This document shows positions 33,678-43,511 of a DNA stretch of 64,000 bases, one piece after another. The stretch comes from Ctenosaura bakeri. Lineage: Eukaryota > Chordata > Lepidosauria > Squamata > Iguanidae. The notes under the pieces were generated by a model. It saw nothing but the letters and a program-made list of their open reading frames with translations, searched no databases and was not told where the DNA came from. How positions within the stretch are numbered: position 1 is the first letter of the stretch; every line of letters begins with the position of its first letter. Made by a program: the position numbers and the translations under genes. The stretch lies in the NCBI GenBank assembly GCA_948474755.1, contig CAOLHI010001429.1:558001-622000 (forward strand). The letters run 5' to 3'.

Positions 33678-34604
33678 TATTGCAATACTTTTCAAACTCT
33701 GCAGCTATCTGTGTCATGAGAGACACGCTAATGTGTCATGAGTGGCCAATATGTTTAACCGGACTTGCCAAAAGTTTGAGAGAACACGATGGGGAACACA
33801 ATCCTGCCCCCATACTTTGCCCATTCCTGCTTTAAACTGATTACTCTAACACTGGTGCACTTCTCAAGGTTGTTATAAAGTGAGGAATAAGATCTATGTA
33901 GACCATCTTGAGCTCATCGGAAGGAAGGGAGGATATAAACATAAAACATTTCTATCTGACCTATCAGCTATGATTTCTGTAATTGGATAATGGCCCTACT
34001 GGTTCAGTCTTAACTATTTTTACCACTGTCTTTTCCTAATGAACATAGCAGCACACTGGCAGCAAAGTTCCTATGCTGAATTTCACATGTGATGACATAC
34101 ATGCATTTCTTACAGAGATATGTCAGTTTTGAAGGAATCATAAACCACTAGGATGCAGAAGCACCAAAACAGATCAGCATAGTGAATCTAAACAATCCAC
34201 CTTACTCCATGCTTGGCAAAGACTGGGTTCATTCCATGGCGTGTTGTCAAACTTTTTCAAAGGTGCAAGATAATCATGCCAATCTAAACACTGTGATTTG
34301 ATTTAAAAAGGGGAATATTACAATCCCATTTCACTGGGACATTTAACTCTTAACAACAACAACAACAAAAATTAAATACCTAATGGTGGATGAAGACTGG
34401 CTCATATAGTTGCTCCTTCTGTCATGGATTCTACATCACACCAAGATGATTAAATAGTATACCATAAGGCTTTGGAGGTTACAAAAAAAATCCCACATGT
34501 TCTGTCCTTTCATGTGCTTCTGTTAATCAAATATGATCAGTGAAACATGCTATCTATATTCAGATATGGAGAACCTGCAGCTATGCTTATGTGTTACACA
34601 AAGC
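33678..34604. other. unassigned DNA
   Basis: No gene recognised. A LINE-type tail (GAGGATATAAACATAAAAC) lies near 33929-33948. An (AAC)n run is at 34353-34369. Confidence 0.35.
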
Positions 34605-34610
34605 TTAGGG

Positions 34611-34855
34611 GTATAAATACCCTAAAGGCATCCAATCCCATCTGATCTTGGAAGTTATACAAGGTTAGCCCTGGTTAGTACTTTGATGGGAGACCACCAA
34701 CTAATACCAGGTGCTATAGGCTGTATGTCATAGGAAGGAACTTGCAAAAATGATCTCTGAATATTCCTTGCCTAATAAAACCCTTTGAAATTCAGGGGAT
34801 TCCCATAAGTCTACCAGCAAGTTGAAGGCACATACACATGCATACAGTTTCCTTT
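34611..34855 (+). repeat. 5S-derived SINE, uninterrupted copy
   Basis: The head matches 5S rRNA: CCCATCTGATCTTGGAAGTT, GGTTAGTACTTTGATGGGAG, ACCAGGTGCTATAGGCTG. The body is TTGCAAAAATGATCTCTGAA, TTCCTTGCCTAATAAAACCC, then AGTTGAAGGCACATACACAT. It serves as the reference for the broken copy at 19893-22730. The 5S-like internal promoter carries changes and the unit is a retroposon, not a 5S gene. Confidence 0.85.
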
Positions 34856-35426
34856 CTTACCCTAAAACACAGCTTGGGATGGATGTGTATATGTGTTTGT
34901 GTGTGTGTGTAAGTGCAAAGGGGAAGTTGAAAAAGGTTTACATAATAACATCCCCTCACACAAGCTGTGATTCTCCTGACTTGGCAACCTATGCTCAATT
35001 AAACACTTCTTTGAGCCCAAAAGTCTCATCTATGGAAGAGGCAGCCACTGGGTCTCAGCATGATTCTGTGATTTGGTCTTATATTCTACCAATGAGTTCT
35101 ACTGGCATACTGGAGAAGGCAATTCTGCTACATCTCTGCACTGGGTAGGATGGGAACCTGCAAACAATCTCACTGTAGAGGCAAAACAAAATTACCTGGC
35201 TTCAGAGGAGGTGTGGCTAGAACAATGACTAAAATGCAACAGTTAGTACCAATACTCCCCTGAACCAGTGGGACAGTGGCAAATCAATGTATATGGAAGC
35301 TTCATTAAATCAATGAGGCCTACTCTAATTAGGACAAAGAATTGGATTTTGGCCTTGTGAATGTACATACACACAAACAGAGGGAACAGATTTTTTTGGA
35401 GGGTAAACAGATCATGTTCTTACACA
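34856..35426. other. unassigned DNA
   Basis: Contains a short (GT)n tract near 34895-34910. No gene is supported. Confidence 0.4.
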
Positions 35427-35634
35427 AGTCATTTCTGCACTAGTTATAGTGCTATTATTTCACTTTCAACAGACTGTGGAATTCTGTGGGATTCTGGGGT
35501 TTGTTGTTTACTGAGGCCCAAGAGCTCTCTGGCTGAGAATTCTAAATGCCCCTCCCTAAACTGCAAACCCCAGGATTCCATAGGATGTTGAAAATGGAAT
35601 AATAGCGCTATAACAGTCTAGTGTGGATATGTTC
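35427..35634. mobile_element. Harbinger-like palindromic element
   Basis: Contains CTATTATTTCACTTTCAACA, ACTGAGGCCCAAGAGCTCTC, CTCCCTAAACTGCAAACCCC and AATAATAGCGCTATAACAGT. The terminal GGCC is mutated on both sides (left end AGTCATTTCTGCAC, right end GTGTGGATATGTTC), so it is an older copy. Confidence 0.6.
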
Positions 35635-35870
35635 ACAGATGAGCACCTGTCCTACTTTACAGAGGCCAGACTTGTCTTTGAATGGCTGTCCACTGTACTG
35701 CCACAGACACGTAGAGCACTTATTCCCCTCAAAAGTACTGAGAAAAGGCAACCAAGCCCCAGAACTGTAATGTTTGTAATATTCTGATACTGTACATGGT
35801 CTTACATAAAAGGCTTCCTCTTAAATAGTTTTTAGAAATGATTTTGATTTAGTAAATATTTTAACACCTT
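35635..35870. other. unassigned spacer
   Basis: AT-rich. CTT at 35868-35870 duplicates 36302-36304. Confidence 0.4.
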
Positions 35871-36301
35871 GGCCCTTTTCGCACTGTACCTTGTCGCGGC
35901 AGTGGGGAGCGGTGCTCTCGCGAGCAGCCACTCATGCGAGCAGCTCAAGACAGCCCTTCTTGCCTCCCGCATCGCCTTCCTTCTAGTGCGACCATCACAC
36001 TCGCGCCCCGCCCCTTCCTTCTGCAGCACAGTCTGGGAGCTGTAGGCTGCGCGGGGAGAAGGAAGCGCGACTGAGCCGCCTTGCCGACACACCGCACGGA
36101 GGTAAGTGTGCGAGGGTGCTGAGAGCATTGCGTGAGCACGGGGCATTTTCGGCTTAAAGCCGAAAATCAAAAAATGCGCACGTGCCCCGCTTTAGCCTCG
36201 TGAGCGTCGCACGAGGGGGAGTGCGTCATACAGAGCGACGCTCCCACTCACGCGATGCTCAAGGGGCACTCGCGCAAGAAAAAAAGGATGCAAAAAGGGC
36301 C
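35871..36301 (+). mobile_element. GC-rich palindromic element, copy 1
   Basis: Ends GGCCCTTTTCGCACTGTACC and GGATGCAAAAAGGGCC (inverted GGCCCTTTTTGCATCC). CTT flanks both sides. It is strongly CpG-rich against AT-rich surroundings. An internal palindrome at 36145-36167 (ATTTTCGGCTT and AAGCCGAAAAT around one base) has counterparts in copies 2 and 3. Orientation is arbitrary: copy 3 shares it, copy 2 is reversed. Open frames on both strands here (for example 35832-36170) are composition artefacts. Confidence 0.7.
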
Positions 36302-36304
36302 CTT

Positions 36305-36949
36305 GTCTTTAGTATTTTATTCATCATTTTATAAGAAAATATTCCATAATCCACTGTTTTAAAGTGTGTGTGTGTTGTTGTTTTTTAGAGAAAAGGAGCT
36401 TTAAAAAACAGGGGGGCCCGGAAAGCCTTTTTCCCAAATTGTGGACCCAGCAGCATGGTAATTTGTATTTAGTAAGAATGAACACAGACCACATTTCTTG
36501 GGAATGGAAAAGGTCATGCCTTTTTTGGTTACAGCTGAATAGGTTTGGCCTGGAGTATGTGTTCAGTTCTAGGCATCTGTAGACCTGCCTGCTGGCCAAT
36601 GGAACCCATTTATCAGTCATTCTGCCTGCTGATCAATGGAAATTCAACCACTTGGAGTGCCTGCTGGGTAGCACCGAAATGACAGACACAGGAATCCACC
36701 CAGGCAGAAGCCACTCTGTTTCTTCTGACACCTGGAAGTAAAGCAGGTGAGCTGGATGATGTCAATTGGAGCTGGGTTGTCAACACTCCAAAGTCCTTTA
36801 AGGGGACCCCCATACTCGGTGTGATGGGCACATGGATCCCATCTACTCCAAACTGGATCTAACCCCCATTCCAAAATTGCCCAAAGTTGTCACAACTAAT
36901 ATTAACAGTGTGATGCCTCTAAAAGAAAAATCATGTATGGAAACACTTA
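36305..36949. other. unassigned DNA
   Basis: No gene or repeat recognised. TTA at 36947-36949 is the left flank duplication of copy 2. Confidence 0.4.
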
Positions 36950-37369
36950 GGCGCTTTTTGCATGGCATTTTCCATGCGAAAGGACACCTGGAGCATCGCA
37001 CGATTGTGCGGAGTGATCTACGCGATGCACTCACAATCACACGATGCTCCAGGGGCTGGCAGGCGCTGATCGCACACCTTTTCATTTTTGGCTAGAAGCC
37101 AAAAATGGTGCAAGATCGTGCATTGCTCCCAGGTCCCGCATGCACTTACCTGGCGTGCGGAGCCTCCACAGTCATGCCAGTCGCACTTCCTGCCCCAGTG
37201 CAGCCTGGGAAGGTCCCAGGTTGCACTGCAGAAGGAAGAGGCGGGGCTCTCATGCAAGCAGGCAGCTCTTGCAGAGCTGAAGCAGCAGGGACGTGAGAGC
37301 CTCTCGCCGGAGGCTGTTCGCACGATCCCTGCACCCAGTGCTGGAGAAAGGTAAGGTGCGGAAGGGGCC
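36950..37369 (-). mobile_element. GC-rich palindromic element, copy 2 (reversed)
   Basis: The left end is GGCGCTTTTTGCATGGCATT and the right end, on the minus strand, is GGCCCCTTCCGCACCTTACC. TTA is duplicated (36947-36949, 37370-37372). The internal palindrome TTTTTGGCTAGAAGCCAAAAA lies near 37084-37105. The word order is the reverse of copies 1 and 3. Overlapping frames of up to 118 codons on both strands are not genes. Confidence 0.7.
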
Positions 37370-37598
37370 TTAGTGAAGATGGAGAGGGTTGATGATCAAA
37401 GCCAACCAACTGTTGGTGTGCTGGGACAGGCAGCTTATATGGGCTGGGAGAGGACCTGAGTGAAACCTTTACTTGCTTCCAACCCCAACTCCTGCCAGCC
37501 AACCAGGCTGCTTTGGAATGGCTAGCCTTCTCACTTCATGGCAGAGCCAAGGAAAACAGCACTGGTTTCTGGGAAGCAGACCTGACATCTGAAACATC
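37370..37598. other. unassigned spacer
   Basis: A 226-base segment between two oppositely oriented copies; no feature is recognised. Confidence 0.4.
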
Positions 37599-38041
37599 AG
37601 CCCTTTCCGCATCTTACCTTTTTGCGATGCTGGGGCATGGGGATTGTGCAAGAAGCCTCTTGCAAGAAGCTCTCGCATCCCCACTACTTCACCTCCTCAG
37701 CCACTGCCTGCTTGCAAGCAGGCAGCGTGAGGGCTCCTCCTCTTCTTTCTGCAGCGCAGTCTGGGATTTTCCCAGGCTGCGCTGGGGCAGGAAGCACAAG
37801 TGCCATGGTTCCAGAGGCTCTGCACGCACAGTAAGTGCACGCAGGGACCTGGAGCAATGTGTGATCATGCACCATTTTTGACTACAAGCCGAAAATGAAA
37901 TAGTGCACGATCGGCGCCTGCCGACCCCGGCAACATCATGCAACTTGCGAGGACATCATGTGGACCACTCCTTGCAATTGCATGACGCTCCAGAGGCCCT
38001 TTTGCATGGTGAATGCCATACAAAAAGGGCCATTGTGTCCA
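37599..38041 (+). mobile_element. GC-rich palindromic element, copy 3
   Basis: The left end is AGCCCTTTCCGCATCTTACC and the right end CATACAAAAAGGGCC. The flanks are ATC and ATT, a near match. The counterpart of the internal palindrome is TTTTTGACTACAAGCCGAAAA near 37877-37898, partly decayed. Together with copy 2 it forms a large inverted pair separated by about 230 bases. Confidence 0.68.
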
Positions 38042-38264
38042 TCCTCACTTCGACTGCAGCTGCAACCAGCAAAGTGGTGTTCTCAGTGAATCATAAAACA
38101 TACTTTATCTGTTTTTTCCCCCCTGGACCTTCACATTTCTAGACCAAAACAACTAGTAGCTCACCAGCTTCTGGGATATATATACCGTCCTGGCCTTTTT
38201 CTGCTTTTGTCTGTCCCATTTTCAATAGACCAGTGCTTATCTGCCAGTTCTCATCATTTTGCCC
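38042..38264. other. unassigned spacer
   Basis: No feature recognised. Confidence 0.35.
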
Positions 38265-38530
38265 ACCATGTTGTTGTTGCTGCTGCTGCTGCTGCTGCTG
38301 TTGTTGTTGTCGTCGTCATTGTTCCTCCTCTTCCTCCTCCTCCTCTTCTCCCTCTTCTTCTTTTTGCCAAGATTTATTCAGAAGAGATTTGCCATGGCCT
38401 TCCTCTAAGGCTGAGAGAGTATAATTTGCCCAAGGTCACACAGTGGCTTTCCATAGAACAGCAGGGATTCAAAGCCTGGTCTCCACAGTCATAGCCCAAT
38501 ATTCAAACCACCACACCACACTGGCTGTAG
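38265..38530 (-). repeat. ACA-type SINE with expanded tail microsatellite
   Basis: Minus strand: head AGCCAGTGTGGTGTGGTGGT (A box), body with GACCTTGGGCAAATTATAC and CCTCAGCCTTAGAGGAAGG-like words, then a long compound trinucleotide tail (plus: TTG, CTG, CGT, CTC and TTC units, 38270-38360). The tail probably grew from the AAC-rich end of the SINE. Confidence 0.8.
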
Positions 38531-38743
38531 TGTCTCTTATATCAGCTAGGGATGCTTTAAAAATTATCGTCACTGAGTTGATCTCTAGACTAGGTCCATT
38601 TCCGCACTACGGCCCCATCCTGGCATGGGGATTTGTTGAAGCCAGGTTGCAATGTGTGCTACCACATGATTTCAGCTCTTGTCATGTTCCCACCCATTGT
38701 GATCATGCATTATACTATTACCAGAAAAAAAATCTGGTTATAT

Positions 38744-39002
38744 GTCCCTTTCGCACAACAATTGTGTCAGCTGGGGCCGTGCAGAAAGGGCAGAAGCACT
38801 ATTTAGGTGCTTCCTTCCTCAGTGCAGCACAGGAATAGGCCGACTGCACTGTGGAAGACCATAGGGTGTGTTGAGTGCTACCAACCCCCTGCAGCCAACT
38901 GGGTGCAGAGGAGAGTATTCGGAACATGCTCCCATCCTGGTAAAGGCACTGCTGGGATGATGCTAGAATGTCATAGGATGCAGGTAAGATGCAGAAAGAG
39001 CC
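38744..39002. mobile_element. decayed palindromic element related to the GC-rich family
   Basis: The left end GTCCCTTTCGCACAACAATT and the right end GGTAAGATGCAGAAAGAGCC resemble the GGCCCTTTCCGCA / GGTAAGGTGCGGAAGGGGCC ends of copies 2 and 3. A further TCCATTTCCGCACTACGG near 38597 may be the end of another fragment. Flank duplication is not visible. Confidence 0.4.
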
Positions 39003-39467
39003 TTGATCTTTTTTTTCTTAACTTTGTTTTGTTCTTGCTCATAAAAATACTTTTAAAAAATACCAAATAAATAAACAAATAAAGAAATAATGAATTTTTT
39101 TTTGTGTTCCAAATTCTCAGTCTTATTTCTGAAATGGATCCCAATAGACTAGGAGTTTCCCATTTTCCATTCTTTGTGTCCTTTATCTCCCAATCTCTAC
39201 AGAGTGTTATGTATGCACAGCTCAAATGAACTGGCAAGTTTAGTTACATTTCTCTCTCTCTTTCTTAATTTGCACATGCACACACACACACACAATCAAA
39301 GTGGATGCACACTTTGATAAAACACTATAAGTAGCCATCTTGATGTTGTTGTGTCAAGAGTCTTTGAAGGTAATGGTTTACAAATGCAGATGGACGTATG
39401 TGTAGATTATTGAAACATTCTGGGGAAATAATATTGGTACAATTTACAATTCCAACAAGATCGTTGT

Positions 39468-39505
<38 letters not shown>

Positions 39506-41019
39506 TCTTGCAGTGTGTTATCAAAGTTCACATATGAATGAATAACGGCAAGAGAGGAAAGATGCAAATGAACAAAAGGAAGTGAAACCCTGAAAAACTG
39601 TGCATGTTCCAGTTCTGCAATTCATTTTAGAAATTCCACCAGTTAAACACAAATTCAGGAGGAGGGGAATGCAAGGCAGAGAACAGTCAAAGAACAGTAA
39701 AGGAACAAAATGCAGGAAACTGATTAGTCCCTAATCTTAAACAGATTGTAAACCTAAGAAACGCAGCTGGTTACATTAACTAATAGGTAAACACACTTGC
39801 ACAGCACAGTCTTTTGTGAGTAAACCATAGGAAGATGTGATGGACCAAGATACCACCTGAATTTGGAGGTGTTTTTTTTTTGTTGTTGTTGTTGAAACAT
39901 AGCTCAGAGGTACACTTTGGAGAAAGGAACAAAAGACCTTCTCCCCACTGCAGGTTTTGGGGGTGGTGGTGGAGATAATCAGATCAAACATATTTCAGGT
40001 TCCCTTGAACTTGTCAGACATTTTACCTAGTTCAGTTTGTTAGTTTAGGGCAGCCCATTGTTTCCCAAACACAGGTGCAGTTGGTGTGGCTTCGATGTCA
40101 TGAGGCAGTGAATCAGTTCTTGGTTTTCGTCCAGTCATTAAATTAACTATCCATTTCTTGTCCCCAGATGTCCCTCAAGTCTCCAGTGTGTGTGGGAAAA
40201 AGTTCTCATTTTCTTATTTCTTTTGGCAGGGGACTATGCCGTTTGGGACCCTGGAGAAGTCTTTTTTTTACAAGTCACTTCCTATTCATTTCCTAGTTGT
40301 TATTGTGTTTTTTTAAAGGCCTCTTTTGGCCTAAAATGGCCCAGGAGGGCCAAAAGAGTGACACAAATGCATTTGGGGGTTAAAAAAAAACTTTAAATTT
40401 TATAATGTAAAAAAATTTAAGCCTGCTCAAGTCTAGCCTTCATCTCCATGGATTTATCTCATTGCTTTGTAAAGCTCTCCATCAAGCTGACAGCTATCAC
40501 AACATCTTGTGGCAGCAAATCCCACATGAGTGAGCTCATGAGTGACATTCTGGTTGTATTCCAGGCAGCCAACCCTCTTCTCCTGTTCAGTGCTCCCTTC
40601 CATGTCCCCTTCCCTCTTAGTTTTTCATTTCCAGTTTATTGTATTCAGTTCTTAATGAGCTGTTTTGGCAATTTTCTTATTACTCTTAGAACAAGAGCCT
40701 TTTTAAGAAGGGGCCACATGGAGCAATTGTCCCAAGCATCACATGTGAAGGAGGGCTTCAGACAACGAGATGGCCATATCTACATTGTCACAGCTGCACT
40801 GTTGCAAAGTAATTTCATTTGAAGTGCTACAAATCTTAAGGTCCATAAACCGAATAAGAAAAAATTATCACAAAATAAACTCTACTAGTTTTGTCATATG
40901 CACAAGATGTTCACAAGTAGAGACACTGCTAATTGTAGCAACCCAGTGCACACACTGTACTCAGACATTTTGAAGTCAGAAACAATTTGAAGTTACACAA
41001 CATCAACTTGTTTCTGATA
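39003..41019. other. unassigned DNA with simple repeats
   Basis: Holds a (TGCC)n tract (39468-39505), a CA run near 39280-39294, poly-A and poly-T runs, and no gene I can support. The frame at 40448-40822 (124 codons) has no recognised domain. Confidence 0.45.
39468..39505 (+). repeat. (TGCC)n microsatellite
   Basis: About nine perfect TGCC units without spacers. Confidence 0.95.
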
Positions 41020-41130
41020 GAATGCCAGGGCACTGACTAGCTCAGAGTCACCTAGTGAGCTTCATGGCTGAGTACAGACTAGAACCTGGATTTATCATGT
41101 CAGTTCAACATGAGACATTGCACCACAACC
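41020..41130 (-). repeat. tRNA-derived SINE fragment
   Basis: Minus strand reads GGTTCTAGTCTGTACTCAGC (B-box region) and CATGAAGCTCACTAGGTGAC with CTGAGCTAGTCAGTGCC, a typical SINE body. It is older and more divergent than the other SINE copies. Confidence 0.5.
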
Positions 41131-41153
41131 ATCAAAGGGGAAAAGCCTGAAAT

Positions 41154-41400
41154 CAGTGGTGTATCTAGGGTCAACAGTGCCTAGGGCAAGTGTGGAAATT
41201 GCACCCCTAGGTGCTGCTTCTCCTGCTGCCACTGCCCCGGGCCGAGAAAGACCATAGCGAGGGTGGGGAGCAAGGACTGCGGTGGGGGGGTAGCAGCAGG
41301 TGGGAGGGTTGCTGCCGCAACCCTCTGCTTCCACACCGGGCCAAGAAGGATCCCAGCAGGCGCAGGAGGGTCGGGGGTGGCTGGGAGGGCTATTTGAAAG
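41154..41400 (+). mobile_element. hAT-like fragment, G-rich
   Basis: The start CAGTGGTGTATCTAGGGTCA resembles the end of the element at 5200-5640 and the widespread CAG-GGCGTAGCTAGG type of hAT terminus. The following 240 bases are G-rich and have no reading frame of note. The right end was not found. Confidence 0.35.
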
Positions 41401-41640
41401 ACTGTTTACTCCTGTATGAACTTGCTTGAAATCAAAGATCCTCTGGAGAGGTCATTTTGCACATTCTACCATCCCATCAGTCTAGCCCAGTGGGTAAACA
41501 TGACAGAGCTTTTTTCTGCAGCAATATCTGAACCATGAAACTCTCTCAAGGGAGGTAAGGCTGGCTCCATCCCTTCTGAAATTCCAGGAGACAGATAAGT
41601 CTGTACTATTTCCCTTGGCTTCCAGTTGTTAATGTGTGTG

Positions 41641-41686
41641 TATGAAAGAGAGGGAGAGACACAGAGAAAGAGAGAGAGAGAGAGAG
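41641..41686 (+). repeat. (GA)n microsatellite
   Basis: GA-rich tract directly abutting the next element; (GA)n continues on the far side (42145-42166), so the element appears to have landed in the repeat. Confidence 0.85.
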
Positions 41687-42144
41687 GGCTTTTTCGCACT
41701 TGGTGAAGAAAAAGCCCTGTTCTGTTACTTACCGGACTGGTGTGCTCCCTCGGAGGATCCGGGCTGATCCGGAGCAGTGCGCACCCATGCTACACATTGC
41801 TCTGGGGATTAAAATGGTGGCTTCCGGCTGGTGGAGGCTCTCCACCAAACGGTGAAGCTTGCCAGCCTAAAGCCCGCCCCCCAGAAGATCTACAGGCTCG
41901 CGCTGGTGCGAGCCTGCAAATCTACACTGGAGTGCAGCCATGGAGTGGGGTGCACCGTGCTGTTGAAAGACTTGTTTTAAGCGGTCTTTCAATAGCACGG
42001 CAAGCAACCACTTCTGTTTGTTCTGGAGCGGGCTGAAGTCTGGAACAACAAAAAAAATAGTCCGGACCCAATCCGCTCCCAAGTGCAAACGTTCTCACTG
42101 GAGGACGCTCTGCCCTGTTGCAAAAACAAAGTGTGGAAAAGGCC
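41687..42144. mobile_element. palindromic DNA transposon inserted in a GA repeat
   Basis: Ends GGCTTTTTCGCACTTGGT and ACAAAGTGTGGAAAAGGCC are inverted with mismatches and resemble the GGCC-TTT-GCAC ends of the other palindromic elements. An internal inverted pair TTGAAAGAC / GTCTTTCAA lies near 41965-41995. It is GC-rich and has no transposase. The GA context hides any duplication. Confidence 0.6.
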
Positions 42145-42439
42145 TGAGTGAGTGAGAGAGAGAGATCTGGATGTTTTAATTGTATGTGGTTTTGAAGCTA
42201 TCGTTAAAAAGGTGTCTTTAGTCTGTTTTTTATTTTTATTTTTTAAAAAAGTCATATATATAATGTTTTAAATGTTTTTAGCCATTACATATCACCTCAA
42301 GAGCTCTGGTTGGTTGAGAAAGGTTAGACCAGCGGTTCTCAACCTGGGGGTCGGGACCCCTTTGGGGGTTGAACGACCATTTCACAGGGGTTGCCGCTCC
42401 TCAATCCTGCCCCCCCCTTTTAAAAGAAGGTGGCCTCAC

Positions 42440-42866
42440 AGCCAATGGGAGCAGTGCTTCTGAGACCCCTGCTCTGGGAGGAGGGGAGAGGAGGCATGCT
42501 GGGCGTTTCCCCGTCTTTCCCTGCCTGGTGGGAAAGCACTGGAGGAGCCGGAGGTGGAGCCGGAGGTGCGGAGAGCGGGAGGAGAGAGCTGGAGCCTGAA
42601 TGTTAAGGCGGAGGTGAGGCCATGAGAGGAGAGAGCTGGAGCCTGAGCGTTAAGGCGGAGGTGAGGAGAGGAGACCCCGCGCTGGCGGGAGGGGAGAGGA
42701 GGCGTGCAGCCGGGCGCAGCCGGGCGCTGCTTGGACACTCGCGCCTGCACCACACACACACAGACACACACACGGAGGGCTTCCCCTTCAGTGTTCTTTT
42801 CCCCTTCGTGCCAGCTTGCAGAGTCAGAGTTGCTTGCCGGGGCAAGTGAGCAGCCGGGCGCTGCTT

Positions 42867-42902
<36 letters not shown>

Positions 42903-43270
42903 CTTCCCATTCAGGGTTTATGGCGCTGCAGCGGGACGTCTGGGAGGTAAGACCCCGTCCCCTCACCCTCTTCGCCTCACGCTCATTCATGCCGGTGAAC
43001 AGAGTTGCTTGCTGGGGCGAGCAAGCAGCTGGGCTCCGCTTGCTTCCCAAAGTGGCGAGGCTGCAGCAGCGGTGATCACCCGGTCGCCCATTCATTCTGG
43101 GCACGCCGCTCTGTGGGAGTTGTCAGTGTGGCTGTTGCCTTTGGTCCAGCAGGCAAAGGGGGAAACTTTTCTGTGGCAGATCTGCCATCCGACAGGGGAG
43201 ATCGGTCCATCTGAGACCGAGAACTCGGTCGGGAAACAAGCAGGGGGCGTCAGCCAAGGGCTTCAGTTTG
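42440..43270 (+). promoter_or_regulatory. CpG-rich promoter-like cargo with a possible first exon
   Basis: Within the hAT element this block is GC- and CpG-rich. It contains two tandem copies of a segment carrying GAGAGAGCTGGAGCCTGA and GTTAAGGCGGAGGTGAG (about 42583-42666). An ATG at 42920 opens MALQRDVWE and runs straight into a consensus splice donor GAG|GTAAGA at 42946/42947, so the block looks like a 5' exon with its promoter. It may be the leader of a lost transposase or a captured host promoter. No expression signal can be shown from sequence alone. Confidence 0.35.
42746..42901 (+). repeat. two (CA)n tracts
   Basis: CA-rich runs at 42746-42774 and 42869-42901, each following a GCCGGGCGCTGCTTG copy, so unit plus microsatellite look duplicated together. 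Confidence 0.85.
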
Positions 43271-43373
43271 TGTAGTAAGAGCCCCCGAGGCTCCTTGGTT
43301 GGTTTTTTTTTTTTTTTTTTGGTTTTTGGTTTTTTGACGCGAAAGCGCTGCTCTGATCCATCCTGTGGACTTT

Positions 43374-43511
43374 GGCCATTTCCACATTCCAGTGTTATAG
43401 CGCTATGATTCCACTTTCACCATCCTATGGAATCCTGGGGTTTGCAGTTCAAACTGCAAACCACAGGAAAGTGGAATAATAGCGCTCTAACAGTCTAGTG
43501 CAGAAATAGCC
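43374..43511. mobile_element. Harbinger-like palindromic element inside the hAT
   Basis: Left end GGCCATTTCCACATTCCAGT, right end CTAGTGCAGAAATAGCC, with the internal family words TTCCACTTTCACCATCCTAT and AAAGTGGAATAATAGCGCTC. It is shortened at the centre. No duplication is visible. It must postdate its host element unless it was carried in with the cargo. Confidence 0.6.

Noticed and set aside
34611..34740. 5S rRNA gene
   Set aside because: The 5S-like part has several changes in conserved positions, continues into a SINE body and CA tail, and a second copy of the same chimera exists at 19893.
36843..37943. Many overlapping frames of 60-122 codons on both strands
   Set aside because: They coincide with GC-rich palindromic elements, where stops are scarce because of composition; they have no recognised domains and mirror one another.
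39468..39505. Possible CRISPR-like array
   Set aside because: It is an unspaced tetranucleotide microsatellite in vertebrate DNA.
42436..43275. Frames of up to 222 codons in the hAT cargo
   Set aside because: They are driven by GC content and CA tracts (runs of His-Thr or Cys-Val). Only the short ATG-to-donor stretch is kept as a possible exon.
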